Of a DNA stretch of 64,000 nucleotides, positions 1-12,009 are shown piece by piece. The translations under genes and the position numbers were made by a program. The stretch covers positions 1 through 64,000 of the forward strand of contig NZ_JANBVH010000027.1 of the NCBI RefSeq assembly GCF_024273235.1, written 5' to 3'. The notes beneath the pieces were generated by a model. That model saw only the letters and a list, made by a program, of their open reading frames with translations, was not told the origin of the DNA and did no database searches. The DNA comes from Sphingomonas faeni (GTDB lineage Bacteria > Pseudomonadota > Alphaproteobacteria > Sphingomonadales > Sphingomonadaceae). Position 1 is the first letter of the stretch. The number at the start of each line of letters is the position of its first letter.

Positions 1-1427
1 CGGTCGAGCGCGCCGGTGTCACCCGAGACGAGCTCGCGGACGGCGTGGCGGTACTCCATGCCGATGTCGAAGCCCTTGCCCGGCGACCAGAACAGGTTGG
101 CGGCGCCGCCATAGGACTTGGCATTGGCCAGCCCCGTGACGATCATGCCGGCCGGATAATCGGCCGACTGGTAGCTGCCCATGACCGTCGAGTGGATCGC
201 ATCGGTCCAGCCGATACGGAACGCCGCGAAGGCCGCGAAATTGTCGATCCGCTCGAGCCGGGTCGCGGTGCCGCCGTAGATCGCGTCGGGGACGTATCCC
301 AATCCCAGGTACCGGCCGATGCCTTGCCCGTAGGTCGCCATGAAGCGCAGGTCGTGACGCTTGCCGATGGGAATCTTGCCCGACCCGGAAACGCCCCAGC
401 CGAAGGCGGTATCGCCGCTGCCCAGCGTATCGGTGCGCAGCTCGCGCGCGATGCCGGCCAGCGCGAAATCGCCGAATGCCGGCTTCCAGTTCACGCGTGC
501 CACCACGTCGGGCAGGCGATCGTCATCCGTGTCGACCAGCGCCGCATTGGCCGGCAGCGCGGTTTCCGTCTCGGGGTTCTCGGCCGCGATCTGCAACGTC
601 AGCCCGGGTCGCAAGGGGATGGAATAACGGACCAACGCCTGCCGGTTGAACACCGTGCCATCCAGCGGACCGACGAAATCGGTCGTCTCCGGCAACACCG
701 CGATGTTCTGGAAGGTCGACCATTCCTGCCCGACCAGCAAATTGCCATATTCGATGAAGCCACGGCGGAAGGTGGGCGTGTAGGGATTGGTCGCGCGCTG
801 CGCGCCGACCGGTGCCGTCGCGAGCGCGAAATCGAACTCCACCAGCGTCTTGATGTCGGTGCCGTTCATCGGGGTCGCGGTGCTGAACTGCAGACGGGTC
901 TGGCGCGCGGAAAGCAGCAGGTCCTGGCTGGAAAACCCGCCGCCGACCGGAATCTGCTGCGGCAGGAAGAACTCCTTGCCCAGCCCGCCGACCGCGACCT
1001 CGCCATCGCTGTAGCGGCTGGCGATGACGTTGAGGCGAACGAAGCCGCCCAGCTTGACCGTGGTGTTCCCGACGCGAAAACCGTCGGTCGGTGCCGAGTT
1101 GGCCGCGACAGGCCTGGCCTCGGCCACATTGGTCGCGCCGGGCGATCTGCCGGGCGACGCGGGTGCCGCGCTCACGGAAGCGGTGCTCGTGGGAGTCGCG
1201 CTTGGGGGAGACGCGCTCATGGGAGCCGGGGCGATCGACGCCGCAGCCGTGGCGCGCGCCGCGGTCAACTCGCCGCGCAGATCCTGCACTGCCGCTTCGA
1301 GCGCCTTCAACCGTGTCTCGAGCTCGATCTCACGCGCCGTCTGGGCTTGCACCATGCCTGGTACCAGCGCGGTACCGCCAAGCAACGCCGTGAAAGCCAG
1401 TCGCGTCCTGAACGCCATCCGTGTCAT
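1..1427 (-). CDS. DcaP-like outer-membrane porin (partial, C-terminus outside window)
   Basis: The gene runs off the left edge, so the last part of the protein is missing. The visible protein begins with a signal peptide ending near AQT, then a short charged coiled-coil ([19 protein letters not shown]), an Ala/Pro/Ser-rich linker, and a long beta-barrel region starting at [18 protein letters not shown]. This order is that of DcaP-type trimeric outer-membrane porins, which take up small organic anions. The start at 1427 is preceded by GGAG about 8 nt upstream; an in-frame ATG at 1418 is a possible alternative. It diverges from acsA with a 145-bp spacer, so a link to organic-acid uptake is possible but is inference. 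Confidence 0.75.
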   Translation of the reverse strand, partial: MTRMAFRTRLAFTALLGGTALVPGMVQAQTAREIELETRLKALEAAVQDLRGELTAARATAAASIAPAPMSASPPSATPTSTASVSAAPASPGRSPGATNVAEARPVAANSAPTDGFRVGNTTVKLGGFVRLNVIASRYSDGEVAVGGLGKEFFLPQQIPVGGGFSSQDLLLSARQTRLQFSTATPMNGTDIKTLVEFDFALATAPVGAQRATNPYTPTFRRGFIEYGNLLVGQEWSTFQNIAVLPETTDFVGPLDGTVFNRQALVRYSIPLRPGLTLQIAAENPETETALPANAALVDTDDDRLPDVVARVNWKPAFGDFALAGIARELRTDTLGSGDTAFGWGVSGSGKIPIGKRHDLRFMATYGQGIGRYLGLGYVPDAIYGGTATRLERIDNFAAFAAFRIGWTDAIHSTVMGSYQSADYPAGMIVTGLANAKSYGGAANLFWSPGKGFDIGMEYRHAVRELVSGDTGALD

Positions 1428-1572
1428 CCCCGTCTCCGCGCTCTTCCACTGGTCTTACGCGTGGAATGAGCGTTGTGATCATGGCGCATTGCGAACGCTG
1501 GGCCATCCCTTACTTTGGTTAGGGATGATCGTGCCGACGCGACCGCGTACAGCGCGGCAAAAGGAGAGCCAG

Positions 1573-3524
<1,952 letters not shown>

Positions 3525-3528
<4 letters not shown>

Positions 3529-4148
3529 CCCGCACGATCCTCATCGCCGACGATCACCCGCTGTTCCGTCAGGCACTCAAGCTGGCGGTCAGCCGGGCCG
3601 CGCCAGACGCGGTGGTGATCGAGGCGGGGCAGCTCTGCGAGGCGGTCGACGCGGTGCGTAGTGCTGAGCGGCTCGACCTGATCCTGCTCGACCTGCGGAT
3701 GCCGGGCTCGGAAGGATTTGCCGGTGTCGCGCTGCTCCACGCCGAACGTCCGGACACGCCGATCATGGTGATCTCCTCGGCTGACGAGGCCGAGGCGGCA
3801 CCGCGTGCCCGGGCTTATGGCGCAATCGGCTTCGTCTCGAAAACCGCCGACCTCGCCACGCTCGAAAACGCGGTCGCTCGAGCCCTCGCCGGCGAACGCG
3901 ACGCGCCAACCGAAGGCGCCCCGGTCGACGAAATGTCCACCCGCGTCGCCAGCCTCACGCCGACCGAACTGAAGGTGCTGCTCGGCGTGCTTGCAGGCCG
4001 CCTGAACAAGCAGGTCGCCTTCGACCTCGGTATCTCGGAGGGTACGGTGAAGGGCCACATGACTGCGATTCTGCGCAAACTGGGGGTTCAGAACCGGACC
4101 CAAGCTGTGCTCGCGGCACGAGCGATGGACATCCACTTCGCCGATTGA
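3525..4148 (+). CDS. LuxR-family response regulator, CrbR/ErdR-like
   Basis: A 207-residue two-domain DNA-binding regulator. Residues 1-120 form a receiver domain with the acidic pocket (ADDHP), phosphoacceptor D56 in [10 protein letters not shown], a conserved Ser in VISSAD and K106 in VSKTAD. Residues about 142-207 form a LuxR helix-turn-helix ([19 protein letters not shown]). It starts by a 4-nt overlap with acsA and is followed, convergently, by a symporter-fused hybrid kinase. CrbR (Vibrio) and ErdR (Pseudomonas) are LuxR-type regulators that activate acs; the present gene order makes the same role likely, but this is inferred from context. Confidence 0.9.
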
Positions 4149-4207
4149 GGCGGACCATGCCGCTCGGACAAGAGCCAGTCCGCAATCCACCGGCAGCACA
4201 TCGGTCC

Positions 4208-4264
4208 TTGTTCTCCCGCGAAGGCGGGAGCCCAGTCTGGATCCCCGCTTTCGCGGGGAAACAT
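4208..4264. repeat. Palindromic repeat, family C, copy 1
   Basis: Two short hairpins in tandem: CCCGCGAAGGCGGGAG, then GTCTGGAT, then CCCCGCTTTCGCGGGG. A near-identical copy lies at 51801-51857 just upstream of aroE. The first arm has G/C stems around GAAGG and the second around TTTC, the look of REP/BIME-type intergenic elements. Confidence 0.8.
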
Positions 4265-4336
4265 GCCTTGCTCGATCGGTAAGAGTACCGACTGGTTTCG
4301 AGAGTTGGCGTTCGAGCTGAATGCCGCCCCCATTTC

Positions 4337-4463
4337 AATCCTCCCCCGCCAGGGGGAGGTGGCGCCGGAGGCGACGGAGGGGGAGGAACACGCAACGCCC
4401 GTTTGCCCTTACCTCCCCCTCCGTCTGGCAAGAGCCAGCCACCTCCCCCTGGCGGGGGAGGAT
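4337..4463. repeat. Palindromic repeat, family B, copy 1
   Basis: An inverted repeat about 127 bp long. The left arm begins TCCTCCCCCGCCAGGGGGAG and the right arm ends with its near reverse complement, CTCCCCCTGGCGGGGGAGGA. Inner segments (CGGAGGGGGAGG and CCTCCCCCTCCG) are also complementary. A second copy lies at 51631-51753. Confidence 0.85.
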
Positions 4464-4475
4464 TGCAGAGAAGGG

Positions 4476-7400
4476 TCAACTCCCCCGCGCCGCGGCCGCC
4501 GACGCCTCCTCGATGAACCGCCACAGATCCGCGGGCTCGACCGGTTTCGTCAGCACGACCAGCCCCGCACACCGCACATCCTCCACCACCGCACGGTCCG
4601 CCGTTACCAGCGCGATCGCCGGTGCCGGAGTCATCGCCCGCAACCGCGCGACCACGTCGAGCCCGTCCTCCACCTCGTCCAGATGATAGTCGATCAGCGC
4701 CACGTCCGGCTCCTCGTCCGCCGCCAGTTCCATGGCCTCGGAGATCGTCGCCGCCAGCAACGGCACGCACCGCCGCGCCCGCAGCGCCGCGTCGAGCGCC
4801 GCGAGGATCGTCGCGTCGTTGTCGAGACACAGCACCCGCAAACCAGGCACCAGCGCGCGCGCCGCCGAGGGCGTCGGCAGCGGCACGTCAAGCCCGTCAG
4901 GCGCCAGCGGCACCCGCACGGCAAACGTCGTCCCCCGCCCCGGCTCCGACCGCAACTCCACCGCCGCCCCGAGCAACCGCGCGATCCGCCGGACGATCGC
5001 CAGCCCCAGCCCGACGCCACCGCCCGCGCTGCCCTTGCTCTCCAGCCGCTCGAACTCCTCGAAGATCCGCTCGCGGTCCGCCGCCGCGATTCCCGGCCCG
5101 TTATCCCGCACCTCGATCAGCACGTCGCCACCCCGCCGCCGCGCCCCGATCCAGATCCGCCCATCCGCCGAATAGCGCACCGCGTTCGACAGGAAATTCT
5201 GCAGGATCGAGCGCAGCAAAGACCGATCGGTCGCCACGCTGAACGCGCCGGGATGGGATGCCAGCGACAGCCCACGCTCGCCCGCCAGTGGCCGGAACTG
5301 CGCCGCCAGTTCCTCGATCAGCGCCCCCAGCGCGAACCGCTCGACCTTCGGCACGACGCCCCCCGCATCGAGCCGCGACACGTCGAGCAACGCGCGCAGC
5401 AACGTGTCCGCCGATCCGATCGCGCCATCGATCGCGCGCACCAGATCGCCCTGATGCGGCGCCCTATCGTCGTCGAGGCCTTCGTCCAGTGCAGCGCAGA
5501 ACAGCCGCGCCGCGTGCAACGGCTGCAACAGGTCGTGGCTCGCCGCCGCCAGGAACCGCGTCTTGTCGCGCGTGGCAGTCTCCGCCACCGCCCGCGCCTC
5601 GTCCAGCATCGCGTTCGACTGCGCCAGATCCTGCGTCCGCGCGGCGACCCGCGCCTCCAGATCGGCCTGCGCCTCCTTCTCCGCGGTGATGTCGGTAAAG
5701 CTCTGGACATACCCGCCGCCCGGCATCGGCCGCCCGACCATCTTGATCCAGCGCCCCGACGGCCGCTGCCGCTCAAAGCTATGCGGCGTGCCGCGCGCGA
5801 GATGCGCCACCCGGCGCCCGACATGCGCCGCGATATCGCCAACCCCCTCGCGCTCGGCATTGTAGCGGATCAGGTCGGCGATCGAGCGCCCGACCACGAC
5901 ATACCCCTCGGGATAGTCGAACATCTCGACATAGCGCGGATTCCACGCGACCAGCCGCAAGTCTGCATCGATCACGCTTACCCCCGGATCGATCGTTTCC
6001 AGCGTCGCCGACAGCAACGTCCGCGAGAACCGCAGCGAGCGCCCGCGCTGGTCGAGCAGCCGTACCACGTCGCTGACGTCGATCGCCGACCCGGCAATGC
6101 TCGACGCGACGATCTTCCGCGCCGACGGTGCGCCGATCACGCCCGCGATCAGTCGCTCGGCGGTGCGCGCGGCTGGCCCGTCGATCGGCGCACGCAGATC
6201 GGGCGACGCCACGCCGATCGCCTCCGCCTCGCCGTCGCCGACGAACCGCGCGACCAGCATCCGCAACTCGCCCAGCGTCGTGACGTGGTCGAGCGCGGCG
6301 TTCCCCCGATGCCGCTCGCGCAGGTGCAAGCCCGCCATCAGCGCGACGTTGACACCCAGGCTCCACACCGTGCCATTCACCAGCGGCGAGCCGATCCGCC
6401 AGCCGAGCAATGCATCGGGATCGAGCCAGCCGCGTGTGAACTGCGCCAGCATCGGGCCGATGCTCTCGCCGATCGACGGCAGCAACAGGCAGTAGATCCA
6501 GACGACCACCCCACCGATCAGCCCGGCACGTGCCGCAGTATGATTCGAAAAATTCCAGCCGACCGTCGCGATCAGCGCAGGCGCGAACTGCGCGACGCCC
6601 GCAAACGCGATCAGCCCGATCGAGGCCAGCGGCAGGTCCGCGCCGAGGCTCCGGCCATACAACAGCGCGACCGCGACGATCGCGGCGATGATGACCCGCC
6701 GCACGCGCAGCATCCGCCGGCCAAGCTCGCCCTCGCCCGCCTCGCCGTGCCGCCGGAGCAGCAATGGCGCGAGCAGGTCGTTGGTCGCCATCGTCGACAG
6801 CGCGATCGTCTCGACCACCACCATTGCCGTCGCCGCCGAGAACCCGCCGAGAAACGCGATCAGCGCGACCAGATGCTCACCCTGCTGCAACGGCACCGCC
6901 AGCACGTACAGGTCGGGCTCGGCATCGCCCGGCAACAGCGTCATCCCCGCCAGCGCCAGCGGCAAGACGAGCACCGAGATCAGAACCATATAGGCGATGA
7001 ACGGCCAGCGGGCGCGCGCCACCGCATCGGGGCCGCGCGCCTCGATCACCCCGACATAGAATTGCCGCGGCAGGCACAGGATCGCCAGCGCCGACAGCAG
7101 CGTCCGCACCCAGAAGTCGGAGGTCAGCGCCCCCCAGGTGAAGCCCGACTCGAGCCGCGAGAGCGGTGCCGCCAGCGTCTCCGCCGGAACATCGGCGAGC
7201 AGCGCCACGGTCACCACGCCGAGCACGACGAAGCACAACAGCTTGATCAGCGACTCCGCCGCGATCGCCGCGACCACGCCGGGATTGCGCCCCGCCACCT
7301 CGTACCGCCGCGCGCCGAACAGGATCGCGAACACCGCCAGCAGCAGCGCGACGAACGTGCCGACCTCCGCCGAACTCCCGACGCCCGCGATCGCGCCGAA

Positions 7401-7799
7401 GCTCAACGTCACCGACCGCAACTGGAGCGCGATATACGGCACCGACGCGAGCAACGCCGTCCCCGCGACGATGGCGGCGGTGCCCCGACTGCGACCATAG
7501 CGCGCCGAGATGAAGTCCGAGATCGAACTCGACCCTTCCTCGCGCGCCAGCCGCACCAGCCGCGCGAGAAACTTCGGCGCGAGCAGGAACACCAAAGCCG
7601 GCCCGAGATAGATTGCGAGGTAATCCCACCCCCGCGTCGCCGCGGTGCCGACCCCGCCGAAGAACGTCCAGCTGCTGCAATACACCGCCAGCGACAGCGG
7701 ATACGCGATCCGCCCGAGCCGCTGCGACATGCCCCGCCGATCGACCACCCACGCGATCCCGAACAGCAGGATGCCATAGCCGAGGATGGCGAGGATCAC
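4476..7799 (-). CDS. Symporter-fused hybrid sensor histidine kinase, CrbS/MxtR-like
   Basis: A 1107-residue membrane kinase. Residues about 1-495 are a multi-helix sodium:solute symporter-like domain, about 600-705 a PAS domain, followed by a coiled linker. The HisKA domain has H755 (ASHDLLQPLH) and the ATPase has N872 (FLSNAVRYSA), DNGPGI at 899 and GVGLGLAI near 928. A C-terminal receiver has D1037 (ALIDYHL) and K1085. This architecture is that of CrbS, MxtR and CbrA-type kinases, thought to couple a transporter-like sensor to phosphorelay. The start is GTG at 7799 with only a weak ribosome-binding site. It converges on acsA and the LuxR-type regulator, its likely partner. Confidence 0.92.
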   Translation of the reverse strand: MILAILGYGILLFGIAWVVDRRGMSQRLGRIAYPLSLAVYCSSWTFFGGVGTAATRGWDYLAIYLGPALVFLLAPKFLARLVRLAREEGSSSISDFISARYGRSRGTAAIVAGTALLASVPYIALQLRSVTLSFGAIAGVGSSAEVGTFVALLLAVFAILFGARRYEVAGRNPGVVAAIAAESLIKLLCFVVLGVVTVALLADVPAETLAAPLSRLESGFTWGALTSDFWVRTLLSALAILCLPRQFYVGVIEARGPDAVARARWPFIAYMVLISVLVLPLALAGMTLLPGDAEPDLYVLAVPLQQGEHLVALIAFLGGFSAATAMVVVETIALSTMATNDLLAPLLLRRHGEAGEGELGRRMLRVRRVIIAAIVAVALLYGRSLGADLPLASIGLIAFAGVAQFAPALIATVGWNFSNHTAARAGLIGGVVVWIYCLLLPSIGESIGPMLAQFTRGWLDPDALLGWRIGSPLVNGTVWSLGVNVALMAGLHLRERHRGNAALDHVTTLGELRMLVARFVGDGEAEAIGVASPDLRAPIDGPAARTAERLIAGVIGAPSARKIVASSIAGSAIDVSDVVRLLDQRGRSLRFSRTLLSATLETIDPGVSVIDADLRLVAWNPRYVEMFDYPEGYVVVGRSIADLIRYNAEREGVGDIAAHVGRRVAHLARGTPHSFERQRPSGRWIKMVGRPMPGGGYVQSFTDITAEKEAQADLEARVAARTQDLAQSNAMLDEARAVAETATRDKTRFLAAASHDLLQPLHAARLFCAALDEGLDDDRAPHQGDLVRAIDGAIGSADTLLRALLDVSRLDAGGVVPKVERFALGALIEELAAQFRPLAGERGLSLASHPGAFSVATDRSLLRSILQNFLSNAVRYSADGRIWIGARRRGGDVLIEVRDNGPGIAAADRERIFEEFERLESKGSAGGGVGLGLAIVRRIARLLGAAVELRSEPGRGTTFAVRVPLAPDGLDVPLPTPSAARALVPGLRVLCLDNDATILAALDAALRARRCVPLLAATISEAMELAADEEPDVALIDYHLDEVEDGLDVVARLRAMTPAPAIALVTADRAVVEDVRCAGLVVLTKPVEPADLWRFIEEASAAAARGS

Positions 7800-8036
7800 A
7801 CTTGGCGCGACGATGATACGGCTCCGCTTGCAGGACTGCGCTGGCCTACGCCTAGCACAGGATCAGGCAATCGCCTTGGGCGCGGATCGCGGATCGCGGA
7901 TCGCGGGTCGTCGTTGCGGAGCCCGTTCAGGCGCACTCTATTGCAAAGGCTTGGGAGATCGGCGTTATTGCAAAGGCCGGATAGACCGGCGGCGACATCA
8001 TGGTCACCGCGTGCCTGCAATTCGAGACGCTGGGCG

Positions 8037-8110
8037 TGGAGCGGGTAACGGGAATCGAACCCGTGTATTCAGCTTGGAAGGCTGCTGTACTACCATTGTA
8101 CTATACCCGC
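8037..8110 (-). tRNA. tRNA-Gly (anticodon TCC)
   Basis: On the minus strand the acceptor arm GCGGGTA pairs with TACCCGC, followed by discriminator T and an encoded CCA. The T-loop sequence GGTTCGATTCC is present, and the anticodon loop CTTCCAA gives anticodon TCC, read as glycine. Length is 74 nt including CCA. Confidence 0.95.
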
Positions 8111-8270
8111 ATCGCCTTGAAATCGTTAGATTTCCAAGCCTGCGTCCGAGTCCGTCCTGCTGGAATTCCAACATAGTGACGCGGTGTGCATCGGGGTCTT
8201 ATTCAAATGACTATCCCGGTGCAAGGCTTGCCCGACGGGGTTACAAGACCATACGCGCGCGCGCCCTCCG

Positions 8271-9065
8271 CTACGAGCCGGATCCGCCGTAGCGCTGCCG
8301 GGTCGTCGCGAGGGCACGCCGTGCCTCCTCGATCGCGATTTCCTCGGTCCTGAAGAGCAGATGGTCCATCACCGACGTCAGATGGACCCGCATCGCCGAT
8401 CGTGCCGCGGTCGCATCGCGGGCGCGCAGGGCCTCGACGATCGCCGCGTGTTCCGCCACGACCGGCCGGACCTTCGCATTGCGCGCCTTGGCATGCAGAA
8501 GCGCACATTCGGGCGACGTCGAGCGCAGATGCCACAGATCCTCGATCGTCCTGACGACGCCAGCGTTCCGGGTCGCTCTCGCAATCGCCATGTGGAAATC
8601 CCGATCGGCGTTTTCGGTCACCTCGGCGAGCAGGTTTTCGGTCGTCATCGCCTCGACCAGCCGGTCGAGCAGGTCCACTTCCTCGTCGGTGATCTGGACC
8701 GCGGCCAGTGCGGCCGATTCGCCCTCGAACATGATGCGCGCTTCGGTGAGCTCGAACGCGGTGATGGCGAAACCGGGTTCCTCGCCCTGCCCCGGCAACC
8801 GGACCACATAGGCCCCCGAACCGACACGCACCTCGATGAAGCCCTGCACCTCCAGCGCGATGAGCGCCTCGCGCACTGCCGGGCGGCTCGCGCCATATTC
8901 GATCGCGAGTTCGCGCTCCGCGGGCAGGCGATCGCCGATGCCGAACGTCCCGGAAACCAGTTCCTCGAACAATCGGCGCGCCAGCCGCTGGTACAGGCGC
9001 TCGTTCGCAGGCGCACGATACTCGCCGGCTGCGAAAATCGGGTTATCGCGTGCGGGCGTGACCAT
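8271..9065 (-). CDS. GntR-family regulator, FadR/FCD subfamily
   Basis: A 264-residue transcription regulator. The N-terminal winged helix-turn-helix (about residues 20-90) shows the GntR signature GDRLPAERELA and SRPAVREALIALE. The C-terminal all-helical FCD domain keeps likely metal and ligand residues (DRDFHMAIA, EHAAIV, and a later His in RVHLTSVMDH). ATG 9065 was chosen because the GntR domain fits from there; the frame stays open upstream but without homologous sequence. It lies 110 bp downstream of the TonB receptor on the same strand and probably controls it or an associated catabolic pathway. FCD regulators often respond to sugar acids or dicarboxylates; the ligand here is unknown. 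Confidence 0.88.
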   Translation of the reverse strand: MVTPARDNPIFAAGEYRAPANERLYQRLARRLFEELVSGTFGIGDRLPAERELAIEYGASRPAVREALIALEVQGFIEVRVGSGAYVVRLPGQGEEPGFAITAFELTEARIMFEGESAALAAVQITDEEVDLLDRLVEAMTTENLLAEVTENADRDFHMAIARATRNAGVVRTIEDLWHLRSTSPECALLHAKARNAKVRPVVAEHAAIVEALRARDATAARSAMRVHLTSVMDHLLFRTEEIAIEEARRALATTRQRYGGSGS

Positions 9066-9080
9066 CGTACTTACCAATCT

Positions 9081-9098
9081 GCATCTCGGCGCAGATGC
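9081..9098. promoter_or_regulatory. Candidate operator palindrome upstream of the GntR gene
   Basis: A perfect inverted repeat, GCATCT-CGGCGC-AGATGC, lies 16-33 nt upstream of the regulator start codon. FCD-type regulators bind short palindromes and often repress themselves, so autoregulation is a reasonable inference. It does not resemble the classic FadR TGGTNNNACCA core. Confidence 0.4.
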
Positions 9099-9175
9099 TA
9101 CTACAGTAAGGGCCGAGGTGGAACGAAGATCGTCGCGCGATGGCGGACGCGGTTCACGCGTCCGCCACGGCGTCA

Positions 9176-11662
9176 TCAGAAGCCGACGTTCAAGGTCGCC
9201 GACACGGCGCGCGGTGCGCCGATCTGGGCGTAGGTGAGCGAATTGGTCGCGCTCGTCCCGCTGAACCCGCCGACGTAGAGCTTGTCGAACAGGTTGGTCA
9301 CGTTCAGCTGCAGGAAGGTCTGACCGTCCGAGCCCAGCCCCTGTAGCGCGATCCGCGCATCGAGGTTGAACAGCGTGTAGGCCGGGGCCTTCGCACCATA
9401 GACTTGCACGCCCGAGATCACGACCGGCAGGTTCTGGTCGTTGACGTAGCGATCGCCGGTCCGCTTGGCCTCGATACCGACGCGAATCGGTCCGGCATTG
9501 CCCTCGACCCGGCCGCCGAACGTGTAGGTCGGGGCGCCCGCCTCGCGCTTGCCCGCTGTGTAATAGGTGGAGGTGGCGGATGCCTGGACGTCGTCGAGGA
9601 TCTTCGACTTCAGATACGATCCGAACGCATACAACGTCACCAGGTCGATCGGACGATAGCTGACGCTGCCGTCGATGCCGTATTTGTGGACGGTGCCGAG
9701 GTTGCGATAGATCGTCGTGTTGGTTTCCAGGTCGTAGGACGAGGCCAACCGGTCGTGGAACACCGTGTACCAGCCCGACACCTGCGCCTGCAGGCGACCC
9801 ATCTGGTAGCGCAGTCCGGCGTCGAAATTGTCGGTCGTCTCAGGCTTGGCGCCCTCGGAACCGGTCGTACCCTCGGCGTAGTAGAAGCTGTTGTAGAGAT
9901 TGTCGGTGCCCGGAACCTGCATGCCCTTCGAATAATTCGCGAAGACGGCGAGCGGCTCGGCGAGTTGATAGACCAGCCCGGCACTCGGCAGCACGCGGTT
10001 ATAGTTGAACTTGCGCTGCTGCGGCCCCTGGTAGTTGGGATAGGCGGCGGCGATGATCGCATCGGTCGCCGCGTTCTGGCCCGAGCAGATCAGGCCGCCC
10101 GTCGCGCTGGTGGTGAAGCAGTAATTGGTCAGGTCGCGGGTGAAGAACGGCGCACGGATGCCGGCATTGATCGTCAGCTTACTGTCGAAGAAGCGCCCGC
10201 GATATTCGCCGAACGCCTGGTTCAGGATCGCCTTCGAGAAGCGATCGCGCTTCTGGAGCGCGGTGCCGGTCGAATCGAGCAGCGGTGCCTCGCTCGGGAA
10301 CGGCGTCGACGCGAGATTATAGCCGTTGATCGTGGTCAGCTCGCCGGTCTGGCGATGGCGGCCATAGTCCAGGCTATAGCCGACGCGCACCGTCTGAGTC
10401 GGGCTGAGATCGTAGCGCAGACCGAGGTTGAGCAGGTAGCGGTTGGTCTCGGTGGTGCTCGGCGCACTGACCAGCACGCTGTCCCTGGTGTCGCCGTCGC
10501 CGTTCAGATCGACGCCGCCGAAATAGGGCGTGCTGCCGACATAGCCCGCGACCGCATGGCCACCGATCGTCGCGAAGCCTTCCGATGCGGTCGCCGTGCC
10601 GCCGCCGTTCGCCAGCGTATAGGAATAGGCCGCATCGGCGGTGAAGACGAGCTTGTCGGTGAGCGTGAAGCGCGAATTGACGCGGATATTGGCGGTCTTG
10701 GACGGGTTGTAGCGATAGTCATACGCGCCCGCGCCACACGCGGCACCGGCGCTGCTGACGCAATTGCCGACATCGTAGAAGCGCTCGTCGCGCGTCTGCG
10801 GGAAGCGGTTGCCCGATCCCGTACCGACGCTGGCGCCGACGTTGCTGAGCGGCACCGAGCCGAAGAAGTTGTTGATGTTGCGGTTGTAATGGCCGGCAAC
10901 CGAGATGAAATCGCCGTTGTTGCCGATCGGCTGATAGATCTTGGCGTTGACCTGCGTCTTGTCGATCTTGCCCGCATCGGTGAACACGACGTTGTTGGTC
11001 GATTTGCTCGCGGAGAAGAACGCGCGCGTGCCGAACGGGGTGAAGACGCCGGTATCGACCGCACCGAACACGCGGAAGAAGTCATACTGGCCGACCGATC
11101 CCGCCATCCGGACGTGGAAGTCCTCGGACGGGTTGCGCGTGGTGTAGTTGATCGTCGATCCGGTCGCGGACGCGCTGGGGCTGTCGACGTCGGTCGAACC
11201 GAGGCTGACCGTAACCTGGCCGATCAGTTCGGGATCAAGCTGCTGGTTGGAATAGATCGCATAGCTGCCGGTGTCGTTGAGCGGAAAACCGTCCCACATC
11301 TGCGACACGCGGCTGCCGTCGAAGCCGCGGATGCTCAGCGTGCCGCCGGCCGAGCCGTAGGGATCGTTGTTCTGGAAGCTGACGCCTGGCAGCATGTTGA
11401 TCGTGTCGTTGATCGACTGGCCTGGCGTCTCGTGCTGGATGAATTCCGCGTTCAGGCCGACCTTGGCCTTCGATGTCGCCGGCAGGACGACGCCGCCGAC
11501 CGCGGGATCGCCGTTTTTGCCGGTGACGACGATGTCTTCGAAATCCTTGGTTCCGGTCGACTGCGCGATTGCAGGAGACGCGATCAGACACAAAGTGCAG
11601 CCGAAAAGACTGCGCGTCAGAAGAGTTTTACCCACTTTGATACCCCGAGCTGGTGGCGACAT
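9176..11662 (-). CDS. TonB-dependent outer-membrane receptor
   Basis: About 828 residues. After a signal peptide ending ASPAIAQ there is a TonB-box-like segment (DFEDIVVTG), a plug domain (PGQSINDTINMLPGV, then GGTLSIRGFDG), and a long beta-barrel ending in the usual C-terminal Phe (NVGF). Imports a large or scarce substrate using TonB energy; the substrate cannot be told from sequence. The start is uncertain: ATG 11662 or 11674 are possible, but a GTG at 11635 would place the charged end of the signal peptide first. It sits just upstream of a GntR/FCD regulator, and the pair is flanked by two tRNA-Gly genes. Confidence 0.92.
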   Translation of the reverse strand: MSPPARGIKVGKTLLTRSLFGCTLCLIASPAIAQSTGTKDFEDIVVTGKNGDPAVGGVVLPATSKAKVGLNAEFIQHETPGQSINDTINMLPGVSFQNNDPYGSAGGTLSIRGFDGSRVSQMWDGFPLNDTGSYAIYSNQQLDPELIGQVTVSLGSTDVDSPSASATGSTINYTTRNPSEDFHVRMAGSVGQYDFFRVFGAVDTGVFTPFGTRAFFSASKSTNNVVFTDAGKIDKTQVNAKIYQPIGNNGDFISVAGHYNRNINNFFGSVPLSNVGASVGTGSGNRFPQTRDERFYDVGNCVSSAGAACGAGAYDYRYNPSKTANIRVNSRFTLTDKLVFTADAAYSYTLANGGGTATASEGFATIGGHAVAGYVGSTPYFGGVDLNGDGDTRDSVLVSAPSTTETNRYLLNLGLRYDLSPTQTVRVGYSLDYGRHRQTGELTTINGYNLASTPFPSEAPLLDSTGTALQKRDRFSKAILNQAFGEYRGRFFDSKLTINAGIRAPFFTRDLTNYCFTTSATGGLICSGQNAATDAIIAAAYPNYQGPQQRKFNYNRVLPSAGLVYQLAEPLAVFANYSKGMQVPGTDNLYNSFYYAEGTTGSEGAKPETTDNFDAGLRYQMGRLQAQVSGWYTVFHDRLASSYDLETNTTIYRNLGTVHKYGIDGSVSYRPIDLVTLYAFGSYLKSKILDDVQASATSTYYTAGKREAGAPTYTFGGRVEGNAGPIRVGIEAKRTGDRYVNDQNLPVVISGVQVYGAKAPAYTLFNLDARIALQGLGSDGQTFLQLNVTNLFDKLYVGGFSGTSATNSLTYAQIGAPRAVSATLNVGF

Positions 11663-12009
11663 GCCGTACGCCACTCGGGCGGATCACTTAGTCGTCCCGC
11701 ATTTCCGCGAAATGTCCCCGTGTTACGCGGCGTGTTACGCGGCATTCACAATCGCCGTCGCTGGCGGCCCGGAGCGGGGCGAGGCGGCGCGACGCGGCGC
11801 GCGGCGCGCGGCGCGGGCGACAGCAGGGCTGAGGGGGATGGCGGGACCAGTGCGGATGGACACGCAGCGTTCCGGAGTCGCGCGTTGGCTTTGGTCGAAG
11901 CTCACGGATCAACCGGGTCACGGAGCGCATTCGGCGCGCATTCGAAATGTATGGAATACCCTCGGCCTCGGCGGCCAGCCTCTACGTCAGTGCTTTAACT
12001 GTAGAAAAC
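11663..12009. other. Gene-free spacer upstream of the TonB receptor
   Basis: No coding region is supported. Around 11780-11820 there is a low-complexity GGCGCG-rich stretch. The part nearest 11663 must hold the receptor promoter, but no clear box was recognised. Confidence 0.6.

Larger units (their letters stand above)
4149..4475. other. Gene-free spacer between convergent regulator and kinase genes
   Basis: No coding region is supported here. The spacer is mostly two palindromic repeats, one at 4208-4264 and one at 4337-4463, described separately. Such paired stems between convergent genes could help end transcription from both sides, but no U-tract is visible. Confidence 0.7.

Noticed and set aside
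1024-1572. N-terminal extension of acetyl-CoA synthetase
   Set aside because: The extra 183 codons overlap the opposite-strand porin; ATG 1573 has a strong ribosome-binding site and the family N-terminus.
3955-4830. A 291-codon minus-strand frame spanning the 3' end of the kinase and the regulator
   Set aside because: It crosses two palindromic repeats and lacks any domain.
4263-8048. A 1261-codon open frame on the plus strand
   Set aside because: It is antisense to the hybrid kinase, is extremely rich in Arg/Pro/His, and arises from high GC at third positions of the real gene.
9404-11998. An 864-codon plus-strand open frame opposite the TonB receptor
   Set aside because: Composition is that of a shadow frame; the minus-strand receptor has clear domains.
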